This document shows, piece by piece, positions 10,548-22,026 of a stretch of 64,000 nucleotides of DNA. Location: positions 50,788,938 to 50,852,937 of the forward strand of contig NC_087069.1 in assembly GCF_963678635.1 (NCBI RefSeq). The letters are read 5' to 3'. This stretch comes from Symsagittifera roscoffensis. Taxonomy: Eukaryota; Xenacoelomorpha; Acoela; Convolutidae. A model generated the notes under the pieces. That model searched no databases, was not told where the DNA came from, and saw only the letters and a program-made list of their open reading frames with translations. Both the position numbers and the translations under genes were made by a program. The first letter of the stretch is position 1. Each line of letters opens with the position of its first letter.

Positions 10548-11225
10548 CCTTGATCGACCCAAATATCGACCCCTGGTGGACTAATATTTTGATCTGGTTG
10601 ACATAAGTATCGAGTCATGAAAAAACTATTTCGAACCCGACTCATATATCGATTATTCTGGTTATTTTATGTCAACTTTTGTGAACGAAAACCTTTTGTC
10701 GGCCTACATAACTTGAGCCAATAATAAGAATTGAATGACTCTTGTATCAACCTTGATTGACACATGTATCGACCCTGCTCGACTCATGAATCGCCCTTAT
10801 TGGACTACTACATCGATTTTGATCGATTCTTGCATCGAGGCTGTTTCAAGTGGTTTCAAATCTGATCAATTTATTTATCGACCTGACTCCTCCAACGATC
10901 GTGTTCGACTTAATGCATTTTGGTCACAGTCGTCTCCGTGATCAACCATGGCCAACTCATATGTCGAATTTGATCGAACCATACATCGAACCTGGTCACT
11001 ATTGTATCGTCCCTGGTCAATTTATGTGTCGACTCTTGTTTCGACTCCAGTCGAATTATGAAACGACTTATGTTTTGACTCATGTGTAACGACATTGACT
11101 CATTTACCTGGAATCATGTATTTCGACTCACGTATATCGATTGATGTATCGAAACTGACCGACTCTGTTTCACATACGTTTCGACTATGGTCGACCAAAT
11201 TTTTTGTCGACATACGTAATTTGGG
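10548..11225. repeat. Degenerate TCGA-rich minisatellite
   Basis: Variants of a 14-30 nt phrase such as ACTCATGTATCGACCCTGGTCG are repeated about 20-30 times over ~680 bp, with TCGAC/TCGAA every 10-30 nt. The units are diverged and their spacing is irregular. The short open frames across it are repeat translations, not genes. Confidence 0.7.
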
Positions 11226-11988
11226 TGGATAAATAGATATTGCTCTACCCATACAGTAAATGTATAATTCTGTCACTTCAATCTGCCAGATAAGAACAGT
11301 TTCAAAATTAATGTATTTTCACTCACTTTTGAAAAAATATTATACTTAAATTACACGGCTTCTTTTTGATTGCACAGAAACAAATCGAAGCAAGCCGAGC
11401 TTTCTTCTTAAATCAAATTTGGATACAAAAAAAATTCAAAGTTTTTGTTTAGTGAAAAAAGCCAAGCCAAACTAAAACAAGGATAGCTGTTTACAGTGCA
11501 AGTAGCACAGAATGTTCCGACCATAGACTTAAAAAAATACAACAAAGCTTTTTCAAGTTATTGTAGTTTTTTGTTCGGCTTGGTGCGATAAAATGATCGG
11601 AAAAAAACTGGAGATTAGTTATATTCGACAGTCGTAGTAAAGAAAGCAAATTGGAAAACAGTTTTTGTAAAAAATTACTTGAAAAACAAATAGAAATCTA
11701 AAAGTTTTGCAGTTTTTTTTTGAATTTTTGCAAAAGTAGATTCCAGAAAGGCGCTAAAAAATAAACTAACATTACTCAAAATTTTTTTCATATTAAGCTA
11801 TTGTAAGCTTTTAAGCTAATAAAACAAGACTGCTCGCTCGTTTTATTTGCTTGTTTTAATAATACGAAAAATCAAAAATTTCAAACCTGTTTTTCATGAA
11901 CTTGGCAATTTTTGTGGTTGAAGTCACAAAGGTAAGGGTTTTAATATGATATATCACTCAACCCAGTCAGATGATTATTTGTGGTACC
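11226..11988. other. Gene-less AT-rich stretch
   Basis: Nothing is recognised beyond AT-rich sequence with homopolymer A/T runs, up to the hAT-like MITE. Confidence 0.3.
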
Positions 11989-12275
11989 CAGGGGCGGATT
12001 TAGGGAGGGAGCGGGGGCGGACGCCCTTTTCAGGGATTCGGCCCCCAGTCGACCCAAAGAGTCCCCCATTGGTACTATTTTAAGAGATCTAATTTTGGCT
12101 GACTGACCCTAAAATTTTTTTCTAAAAGTGTCTTTGGCGCCAAAATATACTAATTTTGAGGGGGAGTGCACACCGAAAATATAAAATTTTCCTTAAAAAA
12201 ACTCCTAAAAACGCCTTTTTAGCCTGTTATTTTTTCTAAAATTTTAGATCCGGGAAAATCTTAGATCCGCCCCTG
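11989..12275 (-). mobile_element. hAT-like MITE, second family member
   Basis: It starts CAGGGGCGGATTTAGG and ends CTTAGATCCGCCCCTG (inverted repeats), flanked by GTGGTACC and GCGCTACC (8 bp, two mismatches). The interior shares the TCTTTGGCGCCAAAATATAC block with the copy at 6.65 kb, in opposite orientation. It is non-coding. Confidence 0.75.
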
Positions 12276-12977
12276 GCGCTACCTGGTTTTGCGATGAAAA
12301 CAAGAAAAAATCTCAGCCTAGTTAAAGTATAGAAAAAAAATTTTGCTTTCATATCATGAAAAGAAAACTTATTGAAAGGCAAGCTATTGAAAACAAGTAT
12401 AACCTATGAAAAGAAAACGTATTGAGGATAAAAATTACCACTTATTCTGAGTTTTTCTCTTGAAAAGACGTGAAAAATTTAACAGATGATTTTGCATTCT
12501 ATGGTAAGTCTTGTTGTAGCCAAAGCTCAAGCTTCCATCACGTTATAGCCAAAGCTTAAAACTTCACATATTATTGCAGCTGGTATTTCTTAGATCTGCT
12601 ATTCGAGTTAAACTACGTCTTCAGCAAGTCGAGAGACTTAATTGAGAGTTTCTTGAGAATTATTCGAGAGGCTATTTGAGAGTATCGCCAACTTTGTGGT
12701 GCTGAAAATGAGAACATTATGAGCAAGATTTTTCGAATTTTATTGGCAATTGTAAATCACGTTATGGCAGAAAAGTTTAACGATATCGCGAGCATTTTAA
12801 GAGTTTGTTGATAAAGCAACGCATTTTTACTCTATCTAGCATTTCTCAGAAATAATTGTCCAGCTAACTTACCACGTTAAGCGAAAAACTCGCGTTTAAT
12901 TTGATATGTTAAATGTACAAAAAAAGCTGAACAGGCTTAATCAAGCGAAAGTGTATAATAACCATTCACTTCTAAAT
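12276..12977. other. Gene-less stretch with short local repeats
   Basis: No gene is seen. Short repeated phrases occur (GTTATAGCCAAAGCT/GTTGTAGCCAAAGCTCAAG near 12510-12550; GAGAGTTTCTTGAG/GAGAGTATCG near 12640-12690; TATTGAAAGG...AGAAAAC near 12355-12420), suggesting small local duplications. Confidence 0.3.
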
Positions 12978-13918
12978 TACCCGGGTTGACCTCCATACAC
13001 CGAAAATGCTTATCATACAATTCCATACATCAAGTGTGTCGGAAAATGCTTGTCATACAATTTTCATACAATTTCTAAAAATGGTTGAAAACAGGTATAA
13101 ACTCATTTCTGTGGCTGTTTGATTCTTATAAAACAATATGGTGATAAAAAACTGAGGTTTTCGTTTTTTGAAAAAAATGCTTATCATACAATTCCCATAT
13201 ATGGAAATTGTATGACTGGCATTTTTTTGATGGCGACACAAAAAATTTTTCAAGTAATTTTGAAAATTTGACCCAAAAATTTTTAGTTTTTTTTTCAACC
13301 GCAAATCGATTTTCGTACGCAAACAAACATTTTTCGAAAAAAATTTTTGCATGCAAAATTCAATATTTTGTGTGCATAACGTAGTCCTGGATACGATAAA
13401 ATTGGCTTTTATTTTCTTTTCATATAATTTTTTTTCTTCAAAAACGCTGAAAATTCCTCTTTCTTTTGTATGGGGTATTAATGTACGCCTTGATCAATGT
13501 CTGATAATTTGAAAATTCAAAAGTTTAATATAATCATCATTAAAAAATTTTGCCAAAAAATATAAGTTTGTTACTTTTGTTATATCAATTGTGAAAGACA
13601 GCCAAATTCAGGTCGTTTTCTATGCATTGTAAATGCAAGACCGTCCAACCTTTGGTGTTTTGAGTAACCAAGGTCTTTGTCACATGTGTTCGGTTGCAAC
13701 TACAACCGAAAATTTTTCGGAAACTAAATTTAGAAAGAAAAAATCAAAATTTTTGGTTTATGGGAAAACACCTATCATACAATTTTCATATATGGAAAAA
13801 TGCTTATCATAGAGTTTTCATACAATTTTCTGTACGTATGGAATTGTATGAAATTGTATGACAAGAAGTTTCTCATATATGGAAATTGTATGATAAGAAG
13901 TTTTGGTCAACCCGGGTA
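12978..13918 (+). mobile_element. MITE with TACCCGGGTTGACC terminal inverted repeats, copy 2
   Basis: It has the same ends and subterminal blocks as 8517-9114 but is ~340 bp longer, with an extra AT-rich middle (about 13150-13550) lacking in the other copy. Its right end lies 87 bp before the first ATG of the TRPM gene, so it may overlap that gene's promoter or 5' UTR. Non-coding. Confidence 0.8.
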
Positions 13919-14005
13919 GCCAAAAAACAAGCCTGGACAAAATACTGATTGGTGTTATTCATTTTAAGTTTAGTTCTCTTGAAAACTTAGTAACTTCGAA
14001 TAGTT

Positions 14006-14374
14006 ATGGAGCTCAATAGTTACCCTTCGGAAAAAAGAACACGGTCGAACCCGGAACAGCTGGGGTCAGCAATCAACCCAATTAGTACATCGCACGTTGA
14101 AACATCAGTTGAACAGGTACAACTAATGGTTGAACCAGATATATCAGCCCGATCATCTGCGAAATTTGTAAAACAATCAGGAGTTGTTTTGTTTGATAAT
14201 CCAATTGATAAGTTTAACTGTGGATCTCCTTTTGTTCGAGTTGATGCCGCAATGAATGAGAAAGAAGTTGAAACTTTGGTTAATGAAACAATTCATGGAA
14301 AATGGCATCTGCCGAAGCCTTCGTTGATCGTATCTGTGACGGGTGGAGCAAAGGACTTCAACATGAGGAAAAAG
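14006..14374 (+). CDS. TRPM-family cation channel, exon 1
   Basis: The gene encodes the N-terminal half of a TRPM channel, a tetrameric plasma-membrane (in some members organellar) cation channel with a large cytosolic N-terminus. This exon (123 codons, ends in phase 0) starts at an ATG preceded by an in-frame TAA at 13991. Residues 1-55 are a variable leader. From about residue 58 the TRPM SLOG (LSDAT) domain begins: GVVLFDNP..., then PSLIVSVTGGAKDFNMRKK, the most conserved first block of TRPM proteins. The donor is AAG|GTGAGT. The leader lacks the longer cysteine-containing start seen in many TRPMs, so an upstream exon is possible. Family assignment is secure; the subtype is not. Confidence 0.9.
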
Positions 14375-15058
14375 GTGAGTTAATAATTTGTATGAAAATC
14401 TAAAACACTCGAACCTGCTTTACTAGAAATTCCTATTTTAACATACCTCTAAAAACTCCTCTAAAAATTTTTCTTGTGTCTAGCTTTTGTATATTTTGTG
14501 GCCAAAAAATATCAATCAAATAAATTATGAAGATGACGAATTTTCTTTTTGATTTTTAGAAGGCTATTTAAAAAATCCTAGTTTTGAAAAAAAAACAACC
14601 AATCCAATTTTTAAACAATAAATCACTTTTGTACAGATCATATACGGTAAGGTAACTCTACAGGAAAACAAAGCGTTCTTTAGATAAAAAGAACTCTTTT
14701 TTAGACATTTAATCAATTGGTTTGAATTCATTAAACCATGATATTCTCCTTTTTACTGTCTTATTGGGTTTCATACAATCGTTTATACTTGCCCAAAATC
14801 TAATCCGTATAAAAGTTTATTTCAGCCGGTTGCAATTTTGGTTTTTTATTTGCAAGAATATCAATAATATCCCACATATCTTCAAACCCAATTGGCGAAA
14901 TGATAAATTTAGCTTGTTTCGAGATCATACTTGGATCATTTACTTTCATAACTTTTGGAACAAGACTCATTTGGTTTTATAATTAATTGCTGTCACATTT
15001 TGTAAAAAGATTTCAACTTCTCAAAGAAGAAATTATTTTATACATTTAATGTTGATAG
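14375..15058 (+). other. TRPM intron 1
   Basis: 684 bp between a consensus GTGAGT donor and a TGATAG acceptor. The open frame at 14722-14982 is hydrophobic low-complexity translation of AT-rich DNA, not an exon. Nothing else is seen. Confidence 0.6.
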
Positions 15059-15210
15059 TACCACGACAAGCTGAAACAAGGTCTACAAAGAGTAGTGGCT
15101 ACGGAAGGTGCTTGGCTAATTACTGGGGGAACAAATGCTGGCATCATGAAGATATGCGGGGAAGCAGTGAGGGACAACAAACTGAGTTACTTTTCCTTGC
15201 CTGATAAAAA
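15059..15210 (+). CDS. TRPM-family channel, exon 2
   Basis: The acceptor is GTTGATAG|TAC and the donor AAAAA|GTTAGA (phase 2). It encodes YHDKLKQGLQRVVATEGAWL followed by ITGGTNAGIMK and GEAVRDN, the second conserved block of the SLOG domain, including the GGTN loop implicated in nucleotide binding in TRPM2. It continues exon 1 in frame. The GTTAGA donor is weak, but it is the only one nearby that restores the frame to exon 3. Confidence 0.85.
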
Positions 15211-15313
15211 GTTAGAACCAAAATACCAATTAAAATTACACAGGAAATCGTCAAAAAATGTAATAATCATCAAGAAACGTTTAATGATTTCTATTTCTTT
15301 GTTCGTTTTACAG

Positions 15314-15431
15314 AAACCAAACAGTTGCAATTGGGATAGCGACATGGGGAACAATTCCTGGTCGCGATGAGTACTTGACGCCCAAACCTAAAACTAAGGA
15401 GCATAAGACAGGCTATCCAAAACCAGATAAG
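15314..15431 (+). CDS. TRPM-family channel, exon 3
   Basis: The acceptor is TTTTACAG|AAAC and the donor ATAAG|GTAAAC (phase 0). It encodes QTVAIGIATWGTIPGRDEYL, matching the IGIA-WG block typical of TRPM N-termini, then a Lys/Pro-rich loop. Splicing from exon 2 restores a codon across the phase-2 junction. Confidence 0.85.
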
Positions 15432-15699
15432 GTAAACTGAGAACCAGATTGGCGATCTCCGAGTCTGCGCAACTTCTAATACAGTATGATTTATAATGAA
15501 TTTTTGTACCTTTTTCTGCATGAATTTGTTTATTTGTTACTGTTATCAAAATCTTCATGACTAATACTTTGTTATTATCATGATTAACTTCACGGACATC
15601 ACCAGCGGATCCGGATTTAAACTGATAACAACCCAAACTAAAATGATGTTTTAGTTTGACCTGATAAGAACCCATAGATTGATTTTTATCATGTTGTAT

Positions 15700-16172
15700 C
15701 TTAACGAGTCACAATGAAAACAATTTTTCGATTTACACATTATACCAAAGTGTTTAAAGTTATCCCAAATAGCTATGCTGTAAGCAACTGTTTAACTTTT
15801 TATTTTGACACGCAAAACTTTTTTCGATACATATTGGATTGAAAAAACAAACTGAATTGCTCGTATCAGTATGGAACCCTGAATGTTCCGACTGCCTTTT
15901 GAGTTATACGGAGCTGTAATAAAATGAAAGACTAAATGTAAAAGTAAACAATTTTTTTCTTAATTTGAGATTTTTTGTGTCCATATAAAGTACAATGTGA
16001 TAGATTTTGCTCCAAGAAACAAATCAATTGAGTCAAAAAAGTTTCGTTCGACCAATTTGGAACAGTTTCTAATACGGATTAGATATCCATAGATGCGTTA
16101 ATAGCGTGAATTATATCGCGCGGGAATTGTCCAAAGTTTAAAAAAGGCCTAAATGTCAATCTTTAAGGAAGT
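15700..16172 (+). repeat. ~460-bp tandem duplication in TRPM intron 3, copy 1
   Basis: It shares with 16173-16630 the blocks TTGCTCGTATCAG, GGAACCCTGAATGTTCCGAC, GAGATTTTTTGTGTCCAT and GATGCGTTAATA in the same order. The copies are roughly 75-80% alike by eye, with many small indels, so the duplication is old. GGAACCCTGAATGTTCC itself is a near-palindrome. Confidence 0.75.
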
Positions 16173-16630
16173 CAGATGAAAAACAATTTTTTGATCTGCA
16201 CAAAACACCAAAGTCTTAGAGTTATTCCAAGTAGTTATACTGTAGGCAAAATTTTAGATTTTTAAATTGCCATACAATTATTTTTTTTGGATCATAATGA
16301 ATTGGAAAAACAAACTACATTGCTCGTATCAGGGTGGAACCCTGAATGTTCCGACTGCCTTTTAAGGTCTACGGAGATGTAACAACATGAAAAACTAAAT
16401 ATAAGAAATATTTAAATACTTTAAATTAAATTGAGATTTTTTGTGTCCATTTGTGTTCAAAGTGAAAGATTTTGCTACAAGTATTAAAACAATTAAGTCC
16501 ACTAATTTTTGTTCAAACAATTCGGAATAAATTCTAATACGGGTTAAATATCCACCGATGCGTTAATAACGCGAATTATCTCGCGGTGTAATTATCCCAA
16601 ATTTAAAAAAAGCCTAAATGGCAATCATTA
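16173..16630 (+). repeat. ~460-bp tandem duplication in TRPM intron 3, copy 2
   Basis: Second copy of 15700-16172. Its end runs without a break into the dispersed repeat at 16600-16830. Confidence 0.75.
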
Positions 16631-16830
16631 AACGCCGATTACTTCACGAAAAATAGTCACATGTGGATATATCTTTCGAAATTTGAGCTGAGGACAACAA
16701 TACTTTTTGAATGATTTTTGAACATTCTATCAAAAAAATCGCTAGCTAAAACCAAATTTTGTATGAAGAAAAAAACAACCCCGAGCACAACTATTCCGTT
16801 ACTTTCTTTAAGAAAGTGGGAAAAATTATA
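16600..16830 (+). repeat. Dispersed repeat, copy in TRPM intron 3
   Basis: Related to 5395-5620: shared blocks include AATACTTTTTGAATG, TCAAAAA-TCGCTAG, GAAGAAAAAAACAACCCCGAGCA and TATTCCGTTACTTTC. In intron 3 it is fused to the tandem duplication, whereas at 5.4 kb it lies between copies of another duplication. Confidence 0.6.
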
Positions 16831-18172
16831 CAGAAGGAGATATTTGTTTATACTTCAAGTGAAAAACTGTGTCAGAAACTGTTTTTTCTTCAAAAAGTTA
16901 AACAAAGTATTATCAGAGCAGGTGATTATCAAATGATTTTCGCCCTAGAATCGAAACTGCTCGCATATCGAGGCAAGGCTCTAAATGATTGCACTGACCC
17001 TTAATTGCTTTCCATATAAGTTTTGAAGTTGTCTAAATCCAAAAACTCAGGTTTGAGCATCTCGTTGAGATCGAAAATCGTTCAAAAAATTTTGACTAAT
17101 CATTGCGTTGCCGTCTTTTGGCAACTTTGAGAGCGGCATAGTCTCTTGTGATATACTTCTTCAGGATTGGGATTTTTTTATTCAAAATATTCAACGAACA
17201 GCTTTTGTTTATTGTATTTGAGACAGTGCACACTCATCAGAAGCTACAGTCTCAAAGTTACATCAGAAGCTTGTTCTCCGGACGAATTAAAAAAACAGAA
17301 AAAAAATGGTCATTATTAGATTGTTATGTAATTTTGTTCCATGTTTTTATTGTTCTTCCTTTTTTTGATTTAAACCATATCAAATTTTTACGTATTTTTT
17401 GTTCTAACCTTATTGTTCTTTATCTGACTCTAAAAATTTAGCGGTTTTGTAATTTCCGCTTAAAACTTTTTTCAAAAAGAGCTCGGTTGATTCAAAAACG
17501 ACGCAAAATTAAGCGACAATTATAATCCACTCGATTCTCAAAACCGTCAAAAGTTACGGAAAAATTGTTTAGTTCCATCATAAGCAATATAATTTTCCTT
17601 ACAAGTTTTGTTTTTATGCTTCTTTTTTTTTTTAATTTTTGTATTCTCCTAACAACATACACTTCTTAAAAAACGATAAAAATTTAGATGAACTACTCAA
17701 CAATTGCATTATTCAACCTTGTAGAACCACCTTTTAGACAACATTAGGAAAACCAGTTGGAAATAGTTTAAAACTAAAATAAAAATTTACCCACACCGAG
17801 TAAAAAATAAAAAAAATAATTGGCCAAGCATTCTTACTCCCTTTTGCAACTCTATATACATGAAATTTAATTTTTATGCTAGTATACTATTAACATAAAT
17901 TGTCAAACTAAGATGAAAAATCTCGAATCGTCATTTTTTTTGTATACACAGCGCAAAAGAGTCATCGGAAAAAATGCACCTCAACATTGCAATATGTTAT
18001 TTACAAATTCAAAACTTTCTGTGAAAAAAAAAATATGACAAGAATTGATATCTGAGGAAAAAAATCGAAAAAGTGTTTTCAAATTTTACAAGATGATGAC
18101 AAGATTTGATATCTGAGTAAAAATTGTGAAAAAGTGTATATAAATTTTATTCGAATCACCTGTTGTTTCAAG

Positions 18173-18320
18173 GGGGTGGGACTTGACCCCAATCACACAC
18201 ACTTCATTTTCGTGGACGACGGATCAACCGATGAGTTCGGTAAAGAACAAGAACTGAGAGGCCAGATCGAGAAAAAGTTATACACAAAATGGGTTAATGA
18301 AAAAAGTGATGGAGAAAAAG
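18173..18320 (+). CDS. TRPM-family channel, exon 4
   Basis: The acceptor is TTTCAAG|GGG and the donor AAAAAG|GTAAAT (phase 1). It encodes DPNHTHFIFVDDGSTDEFGK, the conserved H-FI-VDDG block of TRPM SLOG domains, and then a charged helix. It is separated from exon 3 by a 2.7-kb intron. Confidence 0.85.
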
Positions 18321-18572
18321 GTAAATTAGTTCACATTTTTTTTTTCAGTTCGTGTTAGAAAAATTGTGCTAAAACTGAAAACGAAAAAAAAAATTCAATT
18401 GTCAAAAATTTGGTTCTAATTATGGTATCGAACAATTTCACGATATTGTTTTTGTTTCATTTTTTGGTAATCATCCGTTCTAGTTCACTTGATTTTGATT
18501 TAAAAAAATGTTTTCTTTGAAATGTGAAAAACATCTATGTTTCATTTTATATTGGTAACAATTTCAATTTAG

Positions 18573-18914
18573 AATTCGAAATCCCAATCGTCTGTGTAAT
18601 GGTCGAGGGGGGGAAAGGATCTATTGATACAGTCAGGAATGCTCTAAAGAACAACACCCCTTGTGTGATCATCAATGGATCGGGGAGGGCCGCTGATGTG
18701 CTGGCTTATGCGGTTAAAATGAAGGAGAAGTACCCCAAAGACGATGAAAAGAAAAAAGTTCGAAGTCTGATTAAAAAAAAAGCAGAGAGTGACTTGAAAC
18801 TGAAGAATTCACCAGACCAGTTGGAAGAGTGTGTGGATTGGTTGATTGAGTGTTTGAAAACGCTGAGCAAAATCCGCATTTTCGAGTTTAATGAAGACGA
18901 CGGAGACTATGCAG
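18573..18914 (+). CDS. TRPM-family channel, exon 5
   Basis: The acceptor is AATTTAG|AATTCG and the donor TATGCAG|GTAAAC (phase 1). It encodes the last SLOG block: IPIVCVMVEGGKGSIDTVRN and then PCVIINGSGRAADVLAYA, the GSGRAAD signature shared by TRPM channels. It ends in a charged helical segment that leads into the TRPM homology region. Confidence 0.9.
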
Positions 18915-19351
18915 GTAAACAACACTTTAATTGTATTCACTGTTTGTGAATTGTATTCACTGTATGCTGAAATTTTGGGAAATATTTGGAAAACAAGATT
19001 TCTAGTTGAATCTATTTCAGAAATCCATTTCTTTCGAAAGCCCTGGTTGGTGTCATAGGCAAAAAAAAAATCAAAACTTTAGGTGTTGTTCGAATCATTT
19101 GAGAAAATTTCGGTTTTTAATTTTTCACTTGTTACTTTTTTGTTTTTCACGCAAAATCAGGCAAAAAAAAATAAGGATTGGATTAGGTTGAGTCACATAT
19201 CATACTGAAGCATTTTAAATTGTAAGTCGAACTACTTTGGAAAATGACCATGTTCATAGCTTTCCGTGGCAACCGGCTGCTAGGTGTTTTGTATTAATTA
19301 TTTGAGAGACTATGATAAGACTTTTCCCATAATGCGTCAAAATCAATAGCT

Positions 19352-19676
19352 GATTTAACCAACCAATCATATTCCATCACTGACACTGACAATTAATTGT
19401 AGTGCAGAAACTACTTGTAGTTTCAGCACCAGAACAATTTGAAAAAATCTTAGAAGACAGTTGTTCTCCTTTGAACAAGTTACATAAACCTAATCCGCAA
19501 ATTACTGTATACACTAGATCTTTTGAGACTAGGGGATATAAGAGTAAGATTAAGACTAGTATCAGACTAAAAAATTTGCACAAATCTATCCGGTCGAAAA
19601 TAAGATAGCGTGAAGAACAAACGGTGTCCCTTATCTGAAATTACTCTATGAGAAGGCTACCTATGGCTTAAACTCG
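19352..19676 (+). repeat. 5' LTR-like repeat of the intronic element
   Basis: It begins near AACCAATCATATTCCATCAC, contains a 28-nt hairpin (19402-19429) and ends around GGCTTAAACTC. It is about 85-90% alike to 22027-22348 by eye. Part of the 5' sequence shared by the other two copies is missing here, so the true start may be truncated. Confidence 0.65.
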
Positions 19677-19678
19677 TC

Positions 19679-19696
19679 TGGTGCGACCAAAATCTG
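19679..19696 (+). promoter_or_regulatory. Putative primer-binding site
   Basis: TGGTGCGACCAAAATC begins two bases after the end of the 5' LTR-like repeat and starts with the TGG expected for pairing with a tRNA 3' CCA. The cognate tRNA cannot be named without a search. Confidence 0.35.
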
Positions 19697-21108
19697 GAAC
19701 AAGACCTATTAAAAAACTTAGATTTGGCATATTAGAATTAGAAATAAGACCAAAACTGCAAAATTGCTAATGGTTTATCGAATAGACAATTTAATAGAAA
19801 AGTCTCTACATCTCAATAAATCTAGGCCGATATTTCAAACAATAAGGCAAATACCAGGTATTGAACAAAGGACCAGGTCATTACGTGAACATCGCTTGAA
19901 CAACGGTTCAAGTCACTATGTGATAGTACGATGCAAACCGCAAAAAGTATATGCACTCAAAATCATCCATGCAATAGACTTTCTTTCTTTGACATGAAAA
20001 TAAATTTACTTGGAGCAATAATTTAATTTTCTTCATTGAACTTCTTGGTGCTTTATAGCTATATAAAATAAGAACAATAAAGACTGATAAAAAACACGTA
20101 AGTACTCTTTTTTTATCGAAATCTGCTGTAATTTGTTTATAAAAATTTTTGTAGATTGAAACATTATTGAATAAAAAAAACCAGTCAGTACAAAATTTAA
20201 ATTTAGTTTTATTAAAACAATAAAGATTTCATGCTTCTCGAGAGCTCAATTTTTCTTCATTCTCGCTTCATCACCTAAAACGTAATCAAATTTATTCAAA
20301 AACTAACATCATCTAAAATCATAACTCCTATACAAATCTTTAAATTTATTAACATTCCTCAACCTAAACTTTGTATATGAAAATTTATCAAGGTCTGTTG
20401 CTGCTTTTCGATAATTGAATTTTCATTTAAAAACAGATCATCGAGGCTTTCCTTGGATCTTTATATTTATGCTTGAATTAAAGTTTTGTTTTATTCAAAT
20501 TGTTTGATCATCATGACTTCCCTGAGACCAATCAGAACAACTTTGTTCTCCCCACCTCATAATTAAAAGTGTCTAACAACCTCAAACGTGGGTTCACTCT
20601 CCAATCCTTACCAAATAGTCAGGACTAAGAGAATTTTTTAGCAAACTAACCATTATGATTAGGATAAACAGTGAAGAATTTCGGTTACTCATCCTTCACT
20701 TGAGCCCTCACTCTTACCTGACTCAAGTTAAAACCATTATAATATACGTAAGTCTTAAAGTAGTATCTAACAATTTGCTTGTGTTCTAATTATTCCTGAA
20801 CCTTGTGGATTGATTTACTTTTCTCCAACCCTCCATCTCAAATCAAATTCCCAAGTAAAAAACTTAGTCCTAAAATAAAACTTAGTCAAGAGAAAGTAAA
20901 CATCATTCTAACGAACTGGTATACTCTGTCTCCAACCCTTAAATTCCGACAATGTAAGCCCCAAATTTAGGATAACCCACAAAAACTAAAGAACTAACCA
21001 ATTAGGAAATAAAACTGTAACCCCTGGCTTTTGCATCCCTCATCCTAAACCTTATGTCAAGAGATAATTTAGGTAGTACACAAACAATAATACTACACAA
21101 ATGTTTAA

Positions 21109-21408
21109 TGTTTAATTCAAGACGAAAGATATGATCTTGTATTTACATCACATAAATACACAATAGGATATATTAGATCAAAAAGACAAACACGGAAAAA
21201 GAAAATTTTAGCAGAACAAAAAGAAATTATAAAACGAAGTTTTTCGAAATCACGTAACGCAGTTTCGGAATCAGATTTAAGTACAATACAAGAAGTTCAG
21301 AATCTAAAAGCCTCAAAAGATAAAAACAACCCAGCAAAAGGCCAAAAAATTTCTGAATCAGAAACCACAACACTATCATCGATAGAAGGTAAGCGCACAT
21401 TAAAATAA
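21109..21408 (+). CDS. Open stretch without ATG in the intronic element (lysine-rich)
   Basis: After an in-frame TAA at 21106 the frame is open for 99 codons to TAA at 21408. The peptide is basic and polar (GYIRSKRQTRKKKILAEQKE segment), then Ser/Thr-rich. The GAAG|GTAAGC near its end is a perfect splice-donor-like site. No family is recognised. The composition resembles the A/C-rich coding sequence at 44-47 kb, so it may be a remnant of that element's polyprotein. Confidence 0.35.
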   Translation, partial: CLIQDERYDLVFTSHKYTIGYIRSKRQTRKKKILAEQKEIIKRSFSKSRNAVSESDLSTIQEVQNLKASKDKNNPAKGQKISESETTTLSSIEGKRTLK

Positions 21409-21507
21409 TCATACATTTGTAAACCAGTACGACTATATAGTTGGAATCAGCAAATGAGACATTTTGGAAGTTACGCCTCAACAGTACTAAATTTGAAAAT
21501 GATTTAA

Positions 21508-21936
21508 TACGACAAAAAATTCGACGAAGACTCTATACTTCCTTTTGTCATCAATCCACACAGTGATCCCGCTAGAGGACAAGTACAATTTTGTCACAAT
21601 TTTATTGCACACTTATTCGAAAAAGGAAAAAGCCCATGCACCCAGGAATTACCCGAAGTAAGAATTACAAGACAAACAATTGAGCACGAACTAAAACGCA
21701 TCTGGAATATCACCTCATATTACGGAATATTCACTATTGAATCACTCAAGACGACCCACGATCAAACGAGACTCACTTCTGAAACGCGAACAACTCTCCT
21801 TCTTCTCTCTACAACAACAACTACATCTCTCCTTCCTTCACGAAGTCACTGCTCCAACCTCTCGAATGAAAACTACTCCAAAGAAAAAGAAATCTCTCCA
21901 TCCGTCCTGCACTGCAATACACAATTAAGAAACTAA
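21508..21936 (+). CDS. Open stretch without ATG in the intronic element
   Basis: 143 codons are open between TAA 21505-21507 and TAA 21934-21936. The first half (FVINPHSDPARGQVQFCHNF and TIEHELKRIWNITSYYGIF) looks like structured protein. The second half is Ser/Thr-rich. No family is recognised. It ends just before the sequence shared with the 48.5-kb LTR-like repeat, so it is the last coding piece of the element. Confidence 0.35.
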   Translation, partial: YDKKFDEDSILPFVINPHSDPARGQVQFCHNFIAHLFEKGKSPCTQELPEVRITRQTIEHELKRIWNITSYYGIFTIESLKTTHDQTRLTSETRTTLLLLSTTTTTSLLPSRSHCSNLSNENYSKEKEISPSVLHCNTQLRN

Positions 21937-22026
21937 AAACTCTCTAAGCTCCGGATGGGTCGAACAAGTTCTAAACTAGTATTTAAAGCCATTTATATCA
22001 TTGATAAAACTGTCCGTATAAAATAT

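Larger units (their letters stand above)
15432..18172 (+). other. TRPM intron 3 (2.7 kb)
   Basis: It contains a ~460-bp tandem duplication (about 15700-16172 and 16173-16630) directly followed by a dispersed repeat (16600-16830). The remainder, 16830-18172, is AT-rich with no coding exon recognised. Confidence 0.6.

Noticed and set aside
14722-14982. 86-codon hydrophobic frame in TRPM intron 1 as an additional membrane exon
   Set aside because: It lies between phase-matched exons 1 and 2 of the soluble SLOG domain, where no membrane segment belongs.
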